From NCBI GenBank assembly GCA_030615505.1, contig JAUWZD010000015.1:1-56520 (forward strand): 56,520 bases of DNA, read 5' to 3'. Of the stretch, positions 9,201-17,216 are shown in pieces. Position 1 is the first letter of the stretch, and each line of letters begins with the position of its first letter. This DNA is from Spirochaetales bacterium (GTDB lineage Bacteria > Spirochaetota > Spirochaetia > SZUA-6 > DRHE01). Made by a program: the position numbers and the translations under genes. The notes under the pieces were generated by a model that was given only the letters and a program-made list of their open reading frames with translations, did no database searches and had not been told where the DNA came from.

Positions 9201-10569
9201 GTGCCAAAGAAGTGGTAAGGATAAATTTATATTCTCCGTTAAGCGGTACAATATCAAGATTAATATTTTCAAAACTGGTGCTCCCGACAACCAATCGGTT
9301 TCCCTTTACCGATAAGCCTTTAGTCTCTCTTTGTAACTGGAAGCCGGCGTTCAGAGTTTGGCCTGTTATGGAACGGACATCTATCAGCTTGAGGAAGCCG
9401 GCGGGAAAATAATTTTCGATGAGAATATTTCCCATAAATTCAATCGAGCCTTTTTCTGAATTTACAATAAAAGGTTCTAAATAAACTATCTTTTCATTTC
9501 CGAATAAATGTGAGACAATATTGAGTTCCATAGGTATTCTTTTGTCTCTTAGCCTGGCCTGGAAATCGAGTAAATAGGTTAACCGTGACTCATCGATTTT
9601 ATATGTAAAACTTCCGGAGGATGTTAGAGAGCAGTTCAGGTAACGGTTATAATGGTTCATAGCGCCTGTTAAGCGAAAACTATCTGAGGGAGTAAAGTTC
9701 TCAGTTTTAAAACTAAAAGCTAATTCATTTGAATCCAGATTCAAACGGAATTGTAGATCCAATGGCGCCCGGTCCTGTATTTTCCTTACTGAGAATTCAT
9801 TCTCCTTAAGGCTAACCTGGAAAGTTTGCCGACCAATTTCAAAAGTATCCGTCTTCATGCAGTATATGCGCACAGCCATATCAGACCAGGTGAGTCTCTG
9901 ATCGACCTGTCCATTAACTTTTATTCGGGAGAACAATTTAAACCCCCGGTCATCATAAGGAGAGCTGTCGTATTCCACTGAACAGCGAACAGCCAGATTG
10001 TAAAAGTCTCTGCGCCTGGAAATGCTGAAAAAGAGTTTTTCAAGCTCTAACCCCATTCCCGGGGAAGAATAATGAAGGGTAATATTTGTCCCACTGAATT
10101 TTAATGTATGTCTCGATGCCTCGGTTTCCTCCTGCGTATACCTACCTGATAAACGATCCAGAAACTCAAAGATCTCCTTATCCCTTTCTCTATCAATGCG
10201 GAACAGGGAGTTGGCAATGTTAACTTCTCTTAATGAATTTACAGGATCTTTTGTTATCAGAAAGTCGAATATACTATAATATATTTTTACTCTGTTGATT
10301 TTAAGCAGAATGGCTTCGGGGTCTGAAAAACTGTGTATCTTGAGATCCCTGACAGCCAGGAATCCAAATATAGAGGGTGAAATGCTCCTATAGCTAATAG
10401 CTCTCCCCAGCTTATCCTCCATCAGACTGAGTGTGCGGGATTTAAGCTCATCCATCTTTTGATTAAGATGCTGATTAAGGAGATGAATCAAAGGAGTGCT
10501 CAAAGCAATGAGAAGAATAATGATGACTATTTCAGCAGCTCGTACTGCCCAAACAACCTTCTGATTCAA
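6235..10569 (-). CDS. tamB: TamB-family translocation and assembly module protein
   Basis: TamB-type proteins bridge the inner membrane and a BamA-family barrel and are implicated in outer-membrane protein assembly and lipid traffic. The 1444 residues begin with one membrane anchor (about residues 9-30, AAEIVIIILLIALSTPLIHL). A very long beta-rich body without cysteine motifs follows. The C-terminus (from about residue 1200: GGEIFYFDRSFYLKQGN, later IEILDFIGG and LGKYLGTDFFLEM) matches the TamB/DUF490 end, finishing in aromatic residues (LRWKYSY). The start overlaps the tonB-like stop by 4 bp (ATGA). Placement directly before bamA supports the assignment. Confidence 0.9.
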   Translation of the reverse strand: MNQKVVWAVRAAEIVIIILLIALSTPLIHLLNQHLNQKMDELKSRTLSLMEDKLGRAISYRSISPSIFGFLAVRDLKIHSFSDPEAILLKINRVKIYYSIFDFLITKDPVNSLREVNIANSLFRIDRERDKEIFEFLDRLSGRYTQEETEASRHTLKFSGTNITLHYSSPGMGLELEKLFFSISRRRDFYNLAVRCSVEYDSSPYDDRGFKLFSRIKVNGQVDQRLTWSDMAVRIYCMKTDTFEIGRQTFQVSLKENEFSVRKIQDRAPLDLQFRLNLDSNELAFSFKTENFTPSDSFRLTGAMNHYNRYLNCSLTSSGSFTYKIDESRLTYLLDFQARLRDKRIPMELNIVSHLFGNEKIVYLEPFIVNSEKGSIEFMGNILIENYFPAGFLKLIDVRSITGQTLNAGFQLQRETKGLSVKGNRLVVGSTSFENINLDIVPLNGEYKFILTTSLAHTEIDNSIEARGAFSFKPKPVLEAVTDLSGIPLHTVYQLISPPQSFSPRLNRRLKPLSLNISLDIKTDFKQFKLISPEVRITDTNNIDNAVRFGITGDNTAFVISDITVEWDEYVMSGFFKTASAGNRTDFKSTLLFEGKTYTFEGFHIPGRELQIDGSHSFQVSILSSGMVNPLLSPGPVLPLHGSPFQVKMRSFPVPFKKGVMYISTDIDGIVTRGGALFLASKQTEFKNIPFISPGDNSLRMSFSVKRDILRFESLVFEDHLSTLEGSGEIIISDFSPVIGKGWINLGSQTDQERYSLTAELKRNEIYVEFDFWRAPLDRLGKMIISGDGSGRVGVKGSYTDPQVKAEFVLNGGRLNVDPLALEVSISYNKKQFNLESLNLGYLSHKIINGRGRMRFDSGEFAYTSEYRADYFGNAVDFDIVLEGKFKDIVRALPVQSIFRKDLAGELRFSRITVQGEPYPDWIFKLKTEKKNLIINGGPEDSIQCQILENGEFTLVLSEPLPIYGRASGTIEGDRLDSSFSVAGMDMKIINTLARTDIFNFTHGIARGDLRITGLINDPDFYGTLQVRDGGLIFALSPDEVAPINGSLVFNEKSFTMERLDSFSGRAKITAEGIFFLDHWIPVAYKLVFQTESRPGMWIRTNFGSVHTDGFASGIIKVQGDKASIRIDGDLIIDSCRIALEKVEASEDHYIPLILNMNLRTGRRVEFYWPSINFPIIRTYAKQGEEISLYLDEERGDFTILGDVEIRGGEIFYFDRSFYLKQGNIAFGESVEKLDPRITALAEIRERDQNNEELKIFLEVNNYLSEFSPRFYSEPPRSDIEILDFIGGSLSSRIEESGFGVSAVLLTSDVVSRFGILSPFERAVRELLGLDLFSIRTQIVQNLLVSRLLGENSSTYLINPLDNTTLSLGKYLGTDFFLEMLVRFEAEDIASTGYDSSNRIRTEGEINFEWTTPFFLIEWSINPQHPENLFLTDNTIGLRWKYSY

Positions 10570-11276
10570 TCCAGGCGCTCCAACCGGAACAGAAATTTTA
10601 TTTTACCCGTATCTCTTCTGCCATCTGTTGATTCCTCGAAGAGATAATCGGACAGTGCCCGCTCCACGGCTCTATCTACAAGTATATACCCCGAGCTCTG
10701 AGTTATCAGTACCTCGATAACTTGACCAGTGGGTGCCACGGTGAACATCGCTTCTACATCTACGTCCTGTCCCTCCTGTAAGAGGATTTCAGGAAAATCA
10801 AGCACCGCTTTTTTCAACAATTTCCTCTCATTACCGGACCATTCCAGTTCAGCGTCTTTGAGAATAGTGTTCTCCGACATTTTATTGGGATTTACTTTAA
10901 TTTCTTCCAGCACCTGGGCAATGATCATATCAGAGGACGGCAGGAGCAGATCTTGAGGTATATCCGGAACCGAAAGCTCAATGGACCGCCTTAAGGGTCT
11001 TGCCTGGGGAATTCTCTCCGGCATGGAATAATAAGATAGATCTTTAAATATGCTCTGCACCGGGATTGGAACAGATGCAGTCTGCTCCCCTTTCATAGAA
11101 ATCCTATACTCCGAAGGCTGCAGATGCGTCTCAGGTTCACGCTCAATAAACGACAGGAGTACACGATGTTCTTTGAGTTGTGGAGGAGTGGGTGCTTTTA
11201 ATATCCAGATTACGAGGAAAAAGCAGAGATGGATTACAAAAGAGAGTCCCAGATAATAGATATTTCTATTTATCAT
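10566..11276 (-). CDS. TonB-like energy-transducing protein
   Basis: A 236-residue protein with an N-terminal membrane anchor (about 7-26, LGLSFVIHLCFFLVIWIL), a periplasmic linker and a C-terminal TonB-type domain. That domain shows MFTVAPTGQVIEVLITQSSG, then VDRAVERALSDYLFE and a final strand KIKFLFRLERLD. TonB transmits the ExbB/ExbD proton-driven force to outer-membrane transporters. The start overlaps the exbD stop by 4 bp. The linker is less Pro/Lys-rich than classical TonB, so TolA-like or assembly-related roles are possible alternatives; the neighbours favour TonB function. Confidence 0.82.
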   Translation of the reverse strand: MINRNIYYLGLSFVIHLCFFLVIWILKAPTPPQLKEHRVLLSFIEREPETHLQPSEYRISMKGEQTASVPIPVQSIFKDLSYYSMPERIPQARPLRRSIELSVPDIPQDLLLPSSDMIIAQVLEEIKVNPNKMSENTILKDAELEWSGNERKLLKKAVLDFPEILLQEGQDVDVEAMFTVAPTGQVIEVLITQSSGYILVDRAVERALSDYLFEESTDGRRDTGKIKFLFRLERLD

Positions 11277-11683
11277 TCAGTTAAACTCTTCTTAGCTGTA
11301 ACCAGTGATATTGCCTCGATCCCCGACAGGCGAGCAAGATCCATGATTTCAATTAGAATTCTGTAGGGCAGTGTCTCATCGGCCCTCAGAATCATCCTGT
11401 TGTTTTGAAGCCTGACCATTTCCTTCTTGAGATCCGAAGGAAAGCGTTCTAAGGATACAAGCACTTTCCCAATATAAATGTCGCCATTTGCGCTTAAAGT
11501 TACAAGTATCTCATCCTTAAGCACAGCTTTAGAGGTATAGGCATTGGGAAGATCTACCTGAATTGCAGGATTAATAGCCAGGGAGGTGTTCAGCATAAAA
11601 AATATAATCACTAAGAACACAATATCGATGAGCGGTGTAAGTATAAGCCCGTCATCATCCTTTAATCTTCTCTTTAGGCGCAT
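11273..11683 (-). CDS. exbD: ExbD/TolR-family biopolymer transport protein
   Basis: A 136-residue inner-membrane protein of the proton-driven ExbB-ExbD motor. After a basic cytoplasmic start (MRLKRRLKDDDG) comes one membrane helix with the conserved membrane aspartate D20 in LTPLIDIVFLVIIFFMLNTS, the expected ExbD signature. A periplasmic domain follows (VTLSANGDIYIGK). The gene is immediately followed by the tonB-like gene with ATGA coupling. Its partner exbB is not adjacent: it lies two genes upstream in the same run, separated by the CBS-domain pair. Confidence 0.92.
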   Translation of the reverse strand: MRLKRRLKDDDGLILTPLIDIVFLVIIFFMLNTSLAINPAIQVDLPNAYTSKAVLKDEILVTLSANGDIYIGKVLVSLERFPSDLKKEMVRLQNNRMILRADETLPYRILIEIMDLARLSGIEAISLVTAKKSLTE

Positions 11684-12937
11684 TTAACCCCTTTTTACAA
11701 TTTCAATTCTTTTAATATGACGATCATCCCTGTCGACGATCTTATAATAAATGCCGTTCTCTACATAGGTGTCGCCAACTCCGGGGATCTCTCCAAGACG
11801 ATCACACAGGAACCCGCCGACAGTGTCGTAATTCCCCCTTTTAAGTTGAATACCCGTTTCATTGCGAATATCCTCGATATCTGCGGTTCCTGAAACAAGA
11901 TAGTGGTCCGGATTTATCATCCTGATCTCCTGACCCAGTCCTGTCTGTTCCCCGGGAATGAAACCGATAATTTCTGAAGCAATTTCATAAGGGGTTATCA
12001 TTCCCGATATCGCCCCATACTCATCGGAGAGAAAAGCAACATCCAAATTACGAGTGTTCATTTCGAGTAAAAGCTCCGGAATTCTCTTTATATCCGGATA
12101 ATAAACTGCGTCCCTTATTATTTCTCTGATTGAATCGACATTGTTTTTATCAGGCGATAGACCAGGTAATTGTGGGGAAAATGTGAACAGGTCCTCTATA
12201 TCTATGTACCCAATAAGATTATCCGCTCTCTCCTTGTATATAGGAATGAATCGGCATCCGCTTTCCAGGGCGACTTTAACCACATTCCGGGGCGAAGAAT
12301 CTATATGGCAAACAGGATGTTTATGAATTTGTATCATCACCTCCCTGGCCAGGGTATCCCGAAAATCAAATATATCTTCAAATACTATGCGATCGGATCT
12401 GGCTAAAACGGATTCTCTTGTGCCCAGACGCACAAGCAGTCTGAGATCCTCTTTAGATTGAGGAAGCTTACTCTTTCGATCATACTGGCCAAAGAGGTAG
12501 AGCAGGCTGTTGACTATGGTATTTAAGATAATAGACAGGGGTAAGAATAAAAAATAGAAGATTACTAAAACAGGCGCCAGTTTCACACTTATCGTATCCG
12601 CATGACGTCTGAAGAATGATTTTAGTATGATTTCAGAAATAAGAAGCACAAAACTTAAGGCAAGAACCCCGGCCCAGGAAGCCAGGGAAAACCCAAGCTG
12701 TCGCAGGGCGCTTGAGAAAAGTATCGCTGCAGTAACCACGGAAATATTGGTACCAATAAGTGTCGTTCCGAGCAATCTTTCAGGTTTCAATAATAAAAAA
12801 TCCGCCGCCCGTGCATAAAAAACTCCTCTTTCCTTTTTTAAATAAATAGCAAGTTGATCTGCTGACAGCAGTCCTATTTCCAAACTGGCGAAAAAAGAAG
12901 AGCATAATATACAGATTAATATCAATAAAACGTACAA
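11684..12937 (-). CDS. CNNM/CorC-type membrane protein with CBS pair (copy 1)
   Basis: The layout matches the haemolysin-C/CorC/CNNM family: an N-terminal DUF21 membrane domain (about 1-165, beginning FASLEIGLLSADQLA), a CBS-domain pair (about 190-320) and a C-terminal CorC_HlyC domain (about 335-412, DTVGGFLCDRLGEIPGVGD). Members are linked to Mg2+/Co2+ transport or resistance; the haemolysin name is historical. At 417 residues it has the same length as the upstream neighbour and similar architecture, so the two are tandem paralogues. Its DUF21 sequence is more divergent than that of copy 2. It sits between exbD and the second copy with 0-1 bp gaps. Confidence 0.88.
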   Translation of the reverse strand: MYVLLILICILCSSFFASLEIGLLSADQLAIYLKKERGVFYARAADFLLLKPERLLGTTLIGTNISVVTAAILFSSALRQLGFSLASWAGVLALSFVLLISEIILKSFFRRHADTISVKLAPVLVIFYFLFLPLSIILNTIVNSLLYLFGQYDRKSKLPQSKEDLRLLVRLGTRESVLARSDRIVFEDIFDFRDTLAREVMIQIHKHPVCHIDSSPRNVVKVALESGCRFIPIYKERADNLIGYIDIEDLFTFSPQLPGLSPDKNNVDSIREIIRDAVYYPDIKRIPELLLEMNTRNLDVAFLSDEYGAISGMITPYEIASEIIGFIPGEQTGLGQEIRMINPDHYLVSGTADIEDIRNETGIQLKRGNYDTVGGFLCDRLGEIPGVGDTYVENGIYYKIVDRDDRHIKRIEIVKRG

Positions 12938-12938
12938 T

Positions 12939-14192
12939 TTAACCTATTCTCCGCACTTGAACCCTTAAAATTTTATTTCTGGCAATCTCACATACTGTAA
13001 ATTCGATCTGATTGATAATAAACTTGGTTCCTACCTCAGGTATTTCCTCAAGCTGGTGCGTAATTAATCCTGCCACAGTTCGCTTTTCCGTTGGAAGGTT
13101 CTGCTTTAACAGGCTCATAAGATCCTCTATTTCCAGATGCCCGGGAACACTGTACACGCCTGGTGAAACCTCAACGGCTTTTTCAATTCCTTCTGGATAG
13201 AAATAACTGAAAAGTACTTCCAGGAGGCTTTGATAGGTTATAATACCGGCGGTTCCACCATATTCATCTACCACCAAAGCCATTTCGGTATTAGCCTCCC
13301 TCATCTCAACCATAAGCTCTGCACAGTTCTTTGATGCCGGTACACTGATATAGTGTTTAACTACGGCGTGCAATCTCTCTCCCCGTTTTAAACCGTATTT
13401 GAAAGGAAGAAGATCTTTTAAATCCATGAAACCCACCAGATGATCCATGTCCTGCCTGAACAGGGGGATTAAAGAGCTTCTGCTTAAATTTTTAAGGGAA
13501 CCGGCCCGGTGAATCAATTGTGAGATGGGGGTAGATATCTCAATACCTTTAATCTGAGTTCTTGGTATCATTACATCAACTGCCGATTTATTTCTAAAAT
13601 GAAAAAAAGACTCAAATAGATTTAGTTCGGAATGATCCAGGATGCCTTCCTTGAAACCAATTTGAACAGCCGAGAGAATAAGTCTTTGCTTGGCAGCCTT
13701 TTCATTTATATTCTCTAAAGGAAAAAATCGATTGATCAATATGTTAAAGAGATTTAAAAACCAGCGGAGCGGCTTAAGGACTCGATGGATATAGTACAGG
13801 GGAACCGCCGCAGCCCTGGAGAAGCGGAGTGAATTCCTGACCGCAAGGTTCTTGGGCGCCATCTCACCAATCAGAAGCAGAAGTATGGTCATAGCAATGA
13901 TTGAATATAGCTCAGAATCACCCGGAAATAATCTTCTGCCCACCACCTCAGCCAGCGTTGAAGCAATAACATTCACAAACATATTCCCCGTGAGAATGGT
14001 AATCAGGATTTCATCCGGTGAGGAAAGAATCCTCACCATAATTCTGTTCAGGAAGTGCTTGGACCTGCGTTTAAGTGAATCCTGCTCAAGACTGCTTAGT
14101 GAGAAAAAGGCAGCTTCAGTTCCTGAAAAATAAGCTGAGATTATTAAAAGAAAGGCAAGAATAATTAACTGTGGCATTAAGACCTGATCCAT
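12939..14192 (-). CDS. CNNM/CorC-type membrane protein with CBS pair (copy 2)
   Basis: A 417-residue DUF21-CBS-CorC protein. The N-terminal signature YFSGTEAAFFSLS (21-33) is the classic DUF21 start. It is followed by several membrane helices, the turn LLLLIGEMAPKNLAVRNS, the CBS pair (VDVMIPRTQIKGIEI through VVDEYGGTAGIIT) and a C-terminal flavin-adenine-like CorC domain (TVAGLITHQLEEIPEVGTKF). Its stop is 1 bp from the start of copy 1, so they are co-translated. A short AGGATG about 9 bases before the start, at the end of an 11-bp repeat, may act as the ribosome site. Family is sure; ion specificity is not readable. Confidence 0.9.
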   Translation of the reverse strand: MDQVLMPQLIILAFLLIISAYFSGTEAAFFSLSSLEQDSLKRRSKHFLNRIMVRILSSPDEILITILTGNMFVNVIASTLAEVVGRRLFPGDSELYSIIAMTILLLLIGEMAPKNLAVRNSLRFSRAAAVPLYYIHRVLKPLRWFLNLFNILINRFFPLENINEKAAKQRLILSAVQIGFKEGILDHSELNLFESFFHFRNKSAVDVMIPRTQIKGIEISTPISQLIHRAGSLKNLSRSSLIPLFRQDMDHLVGFMDLKDLLPFKYGLKRGERLHAVVKHYISVPASKNCAELMVEMREANTEMALVVDEYGGTAGIITYQSLLEVLFSYFYPEGIEKAVEVSPGVYSVPGHLEIEDLMSLLKQNLPTEKRTVAGLITHQLEEIPEVGTKFIINQIEFTVCEIARNKILRVQVRRIG

Positions 14193-14202
14193 GGTTTTGT
14201 TT

Positions 14203-14235
14203 CATCCTGTGGGCACCCTGTGGGCATCCTGTGGA
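14203..14235. repeat. 11-bp direct repeat, 3 copies, between exbB and the CNNM gene
   Basis: CATCCTGTGGG, CACCCTGTGGG and CATCCTGTGGA follow each other at 14203-14213, 14214-14224 and 14225-14235. On the coding strand each unit carries ACAGG, so the array multiplies a weak ribosome-site-like motif upstream of the CNNM copy 2 start. Confidence 0.75.
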
Positions 14236-14240
14236 TGGTT

Positions 14241-14876
14241 TTAATCCTGCCTTTTAGGTTTGGATTTAGATTTAGAAAGTAAGGAGAGAAGCTCTGAGGT
14301 GGCGATTTCCATTCGTGAAATAGTTTTATTCACAATCTGCCTGAAAATATGAAAAAAGAGCAATGATGGAATAGCTACGGTAAGTCCTGCTGCTGTAGTA
14401 ATCATGGCCTGGGAGATACCTCCGGCAAGCAACGCCGGATCGGAGATACCTGAAACCTTCAGATTAAGAAAGGATACGATCATACCGGTTACAGTTCCTA
14501 GAAGGCCTAAAAGAGTGGTCAGATTGGCAATACTGGATAGATAGGGAACATTCTTCTCAAGCTCACCTGCATTTCTTAAAGCCCTGGATTCCATATGCAT
14601 ATGAATGGTTCCGGGGGTCTGTTTTTCTCTCCAGGTTTTTATGCCTTCGAGTAACACCGATGCCTCGGGCGAGTTATGCTGCTTAAGCTCTCCAATTACT
14701 TTAGCCGCATGGCCTGATCTTAATTGCTCTACAATGTAGCCGCCTAAATCCGGATTATCTTCCCGGATCCGAAAAAAGAAAATGCTTCTTTCGATAATTA
14801 ATGCTAAAGCAATAACGGAAAGAACTACAATTGGAAATAGTACAACTCCACCCTTTATGAGAAGATCAAGCAACAA
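14241..14876 (-). CDS. exbB: ExbB/TolQ/MotA-family proton channel
   Basis: A 211-residue inner-membrane motor subunit. Three membrane helices are visible: about 9-33 (GGVVLFPIVVLSVIALALIIE), then the pair around LTTLLGLLGTVTGMIVSF and GLTVAIPSLLFFHIFRQ. LLGTVTGMI followed by GISQAMITTAAGLTVAIP is the ExbB/TolQ pore signature, with the conserved threonines and prolines. It belongs with ExbD and the TonB-like protein downstream, though two CNNM genes intervene. The start is 9 bp after the stop of the predicted outer-membrane protein gene upstream. Confidence 0.92.
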   Translation of the reverse strand: MLLDLLIKGGVVLFPIVVLSVIALALIIERSIFFFRIREDNPDLGGYIVEQLRSGHAAKVIGELKQHNSPEASVLLEGIKTWREKQTPGTIHMHMESRALRNAGELEKNVPYLSSIANLTTLLGLLGTVTGMIVSFLNLKVSGISDPALLAGGISQAMITTAAGLTVAIPSLLFFHIFRQIVNKTISRMEIATSELLSLLSKSKSKPKRQD

Positions 14877-14885
14877 TTTACTCCT

Positions 14886-16475
14886 TTATTTTCGGATTTC
14901 ATAGCTGATAAGAAAACAACAATTCAAATCTTCATCATATTCCGGAATCGATATATTGGCACCTACGGACAGGTTACTGTGATTCTTCAATGTCCATATA
15001 GCCTTTAGGAAAAACATCTGCCCTGAGTATATTCCGTTGTTTCCACAGATCAGGGGATCAGCCTGGTTAACAGGAACATCTCCCCACAACGCCCCTATTA
15101 TAAACTCTAACGGTATAATAATAAAGTCTAATTTAACAGTACCCATCAGCGTATGCGTTAAGAGACTCTCCCACAGGGTATCCTGCAGGGGGAGTGAGAA
15201 TCCTACTCGAAAAAGCGCCCCCGCTGTAACCGCCGGCAGGATCCTAAAGCTTATCTCAGATAATAGAGTGCCCTGTTCTGCATCCTCCATCAAGGTTAGC
15301 TTCTGGTCTTGCACCTGGTACAGATTCCCCTTGCGGTACTCTATAAAGGCATTTATTCTACGGTCATAGGCCAAATCAAACAAAATACCTGATTTTAAGG
15401 AAAAACCGGACTCAGGCTTGAAAAGGGGAGGTTCTGAATAGGCATGACTTAACAGAAAATCCGTATTTACAGGGATTTTCAGTACTGTCTCCGCACTTGT
15501 TTTGAGGGTCAGCAAGGGGGAGAGAATTATATCCACTTGCGCCTCAGGGTAAAACTTCCAGGTCCCATCGTAATAAAGCATGGATCCTCCCGCTTTCAGA
15601 GCCAGGGGCAAGTTATGAGGCGCATTCTCCCTTAAGCTGTCTCCCATAATAATTCCTCCCAGTCCGGCAAGTCCATACCCCTCCCATTGGGGCTCTGTAC
15701 CTGATCCACGAAGAAAACCCTGTACATGACCATAGGCTCGAATCCAATTCTTAAGTCCCTTGATTTCTATTTTCTCACCGAGCACACTTTCCGTTTTTAC
15801 CCCTGAATATTCCGGCTGTCTCGTGCCTATGAAAGAGGTTTTCTCCTGGATTTCCAGCCTATCGCCTGCAGCCGTTAATTCTTTACCTGTAGAGATAAGA
15901 TACACAGCCGAATGGTCCTGCAGGGTAAACACCCCTGTCTGACCGTAAAGATACAAATTCATGAGATTAAAACTCCTCTGACCCTCTACTTCTCCCATTA
16001 AAAAACTTACAGCCGGTGAATTATGGTCCACCCAGGCATCGTTTATTGCACCCTGAATATCCGTTAAGAATCTCCACCGGCCGATTTCTGTTTCTATCGA
16101 AAGAGTAGAGCCTAATAAAATGCCCGGAAGATAACTTATTTCAGCCGTCATGCCACGGCCCGGTCCGGGTTCGATTTCGGTCAGGCCCGGGAGCTCCTCG
16201 TGAAATGGGGATTTAGTATAACTTTCAGGAAATTCTTTCACATCAGGCGCTTGTATTGGGGTTGGACGTACAGCTCTCAGATAGGGGATTCTTACGCTGT
16301 ACTGCTGAACAATTCTGATTTCCGTCTCCCTTACAGCCGGCGGGGGATACAGATATACAGTATCCTCTGCCTGGAGTATAACATCCGGGAGTTGAATAGG
16401 TTCTTTTTTCTCAATGTCCTGAGCTCGAAGAGAAAAAACCTGTAGAAACATTAAGCAGAAAAGCATCACAATCAT
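14886..16475 (-). CDS. Predicted outer-membrane beta-barrel protein, function unknown
   Basis: Not assigned to a named family. The 529 residues start with a signal peptide (MIVMLFCLMFLQVFSLRAQ). A periplasmic proline-rich segment follows (PIQLPDVILQAEDTVYLY and TPIQAPDVKEFPE). The rest is alternating hydrophobic/aromatic strands ending CCFLISYEIRK, as in a porin-like barrel. First in the run with exbB, exbD and tonB, it could be the outer-membrane client of that motor; the early LPDVIL segment could be a TonB-box-like contact. Both ideas are inference from position. There is no plug-domain motif I can recognise, so it is not a standard TonB-dependent receptor. Confidence 0.65.
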   Translation of the reverse strand: MIVMLFCLMFLQVFSLRAQDIEKKEPIQLPDVILQAEDTVYLYPPPAVRETEIRIVQQYSVRIPYLRAVRPTPIQAPDVKEFPESYTKSPFHEELPGLTEIEPGPGRGMTAEISYLPGILLGSTLSIETEIGRWRFLTDIQGAINDAWVDHNSPAVSFLMGEVEGQRSFNLMNLYLYGQTGVFTLQDHSAVYLISTGKELTAAGDRLEIQEKTSFIGTRQPEYSGVKTESVLGEKIEIKGLKNWIRAYGHVQGFLRGSGTEPQWEGYGLAGLGGIIMGDSLRENAPHNLPLALKAGGSMLYYDGTWKFYPEAQVDIILSPLLTLKTSAETVLKIPVNTDFLLSHAYSEPPLFKPESGFSLKSGILFDLAYDRRINAFIEYRKGNLYQVQDQKLTLMEDAEQGTLLSEISFRILPAVTAGALFRVGFSLPLQDTLWESLLTHTLMGTVKLDFIIIPLEFIIGALWGDVPVNQADPLICGNNGIYSGQMFFLKAIWTLKNHSNLSVGANISIPEYDEDLNCCFLISYEIRK

Positions 16476-16494
16476 GACAAAATATCCTGTTTAG

Positions 16495-16522
16495 ATTATG
16501 CTGATTCATCCCTTTTTTACAA
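16495..16522 (-). promoter_or_regulatory. Candidate promoter of the envelope operon
   Basis: On the minus strand TTGTAA (16517-16522) is followed after 16 bp by CATAAT (16495-16500), about 20 bp before the ATG at 16475. The elements match the sigma-70 consensus only partly, but it is the only reasonable pair in the short divergent gap with tmk. Confidence 0.35.
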
Positions 16523-16550
16523 CTGGATTGCAGGTAAATTGGAATAGCAT

Positions 16551-17216
16551 ATGCGATATAAAGAGAAGGCGAGAGGTAAATCTCCCGATTATACGGTCTT
16601 AAGCAATTTTATCGTTTTAGAGGGACTTGACGGCGCCGGTACTACCACCCAGTTGAAACTCATTGATGAGGAACTGAGCAGGCTGGGCGTGCTCCACTAC
16701 TGTACAAGTGAACCAAGCGATGGTTTCATCGGAAAAATAATACGCTCCATTTTAGAAAAAAAAATTCAGGCTCTTCCCAAAACTACGGCTCTATTATTCG
16801 CAGCGGATCGTAATGAACATCTAAATAATCCTGAATACGGCATTATAGCTCGACTGCGGAGGGAAGAATTAGTAATCTGCGATCGCTACCTCTTTTCCAG
16901 CCTGGCCTATCAGTCAGAGAGATGTGGTTTCGATTTTGTGTTATCTTTAAACAGGACATTTCCCTTACCCCAACATCTTATTTTTTTGGACACGCCAATC
17001 GATTTAAGCCAGAAGAGACTCACCCACAGAGAGGAAGAGGATATTTTTGAACGCACCGATCTTCAGCCGCGAATTCTCTCAGACTATAAGATGGCATTTT
17101 CACTCTATAATGACAGTGATATGACTTTTCACCGGCTGGATGGCTCACGGCAGCCTGAACTTGTTTTCCAAGATTTCTGGAATATAATTCAAACTCTGCC
17201 GATGGTAAAAGTGTGA
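16551..17216 (+). CDS. tmk: Thymidylate kinase (dTMP kinase)
   Basis: Phosphorylates dTMP to dTDP. The 221 residues include an N-terminal extension of about 18 before the first strand FIVLEGLDGAGTTTQ. The phosphate loop at 25-32 reads GLDGAGTT, so the usual Walker lysine (GxDGxGKST) is threonine. The rest is intact: ICDRYLFSSLAYQ (the DRY motif), LPQHLIFLDTPIDLSQKRL and the lid THREEEDIFER. There is no clear ribosome site, and the next gene starts inside the stop. Family assignment is firm; the lysine change is noted separately. Confidence 0.88.
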   Translation: MRYKEKARGKSPDYTVLSNFIVLEGLDGAGTTTQLKLIDEELSRLGVLHYCTSEPSDGFIGKIIRSILEKKIQALPKTTALLFAADRNEHLNNPEYGIIARLRREELVICDRYLFSSLAYQSERCGFDFVLSLNRTFPLPQHLIFLDTPIDLSQKRLTHREEEDIFERTDLQPRILSDYKMAFSLYNDSDMTFHRLDGSRQPELVFQDFWNIIQTLPMVKV

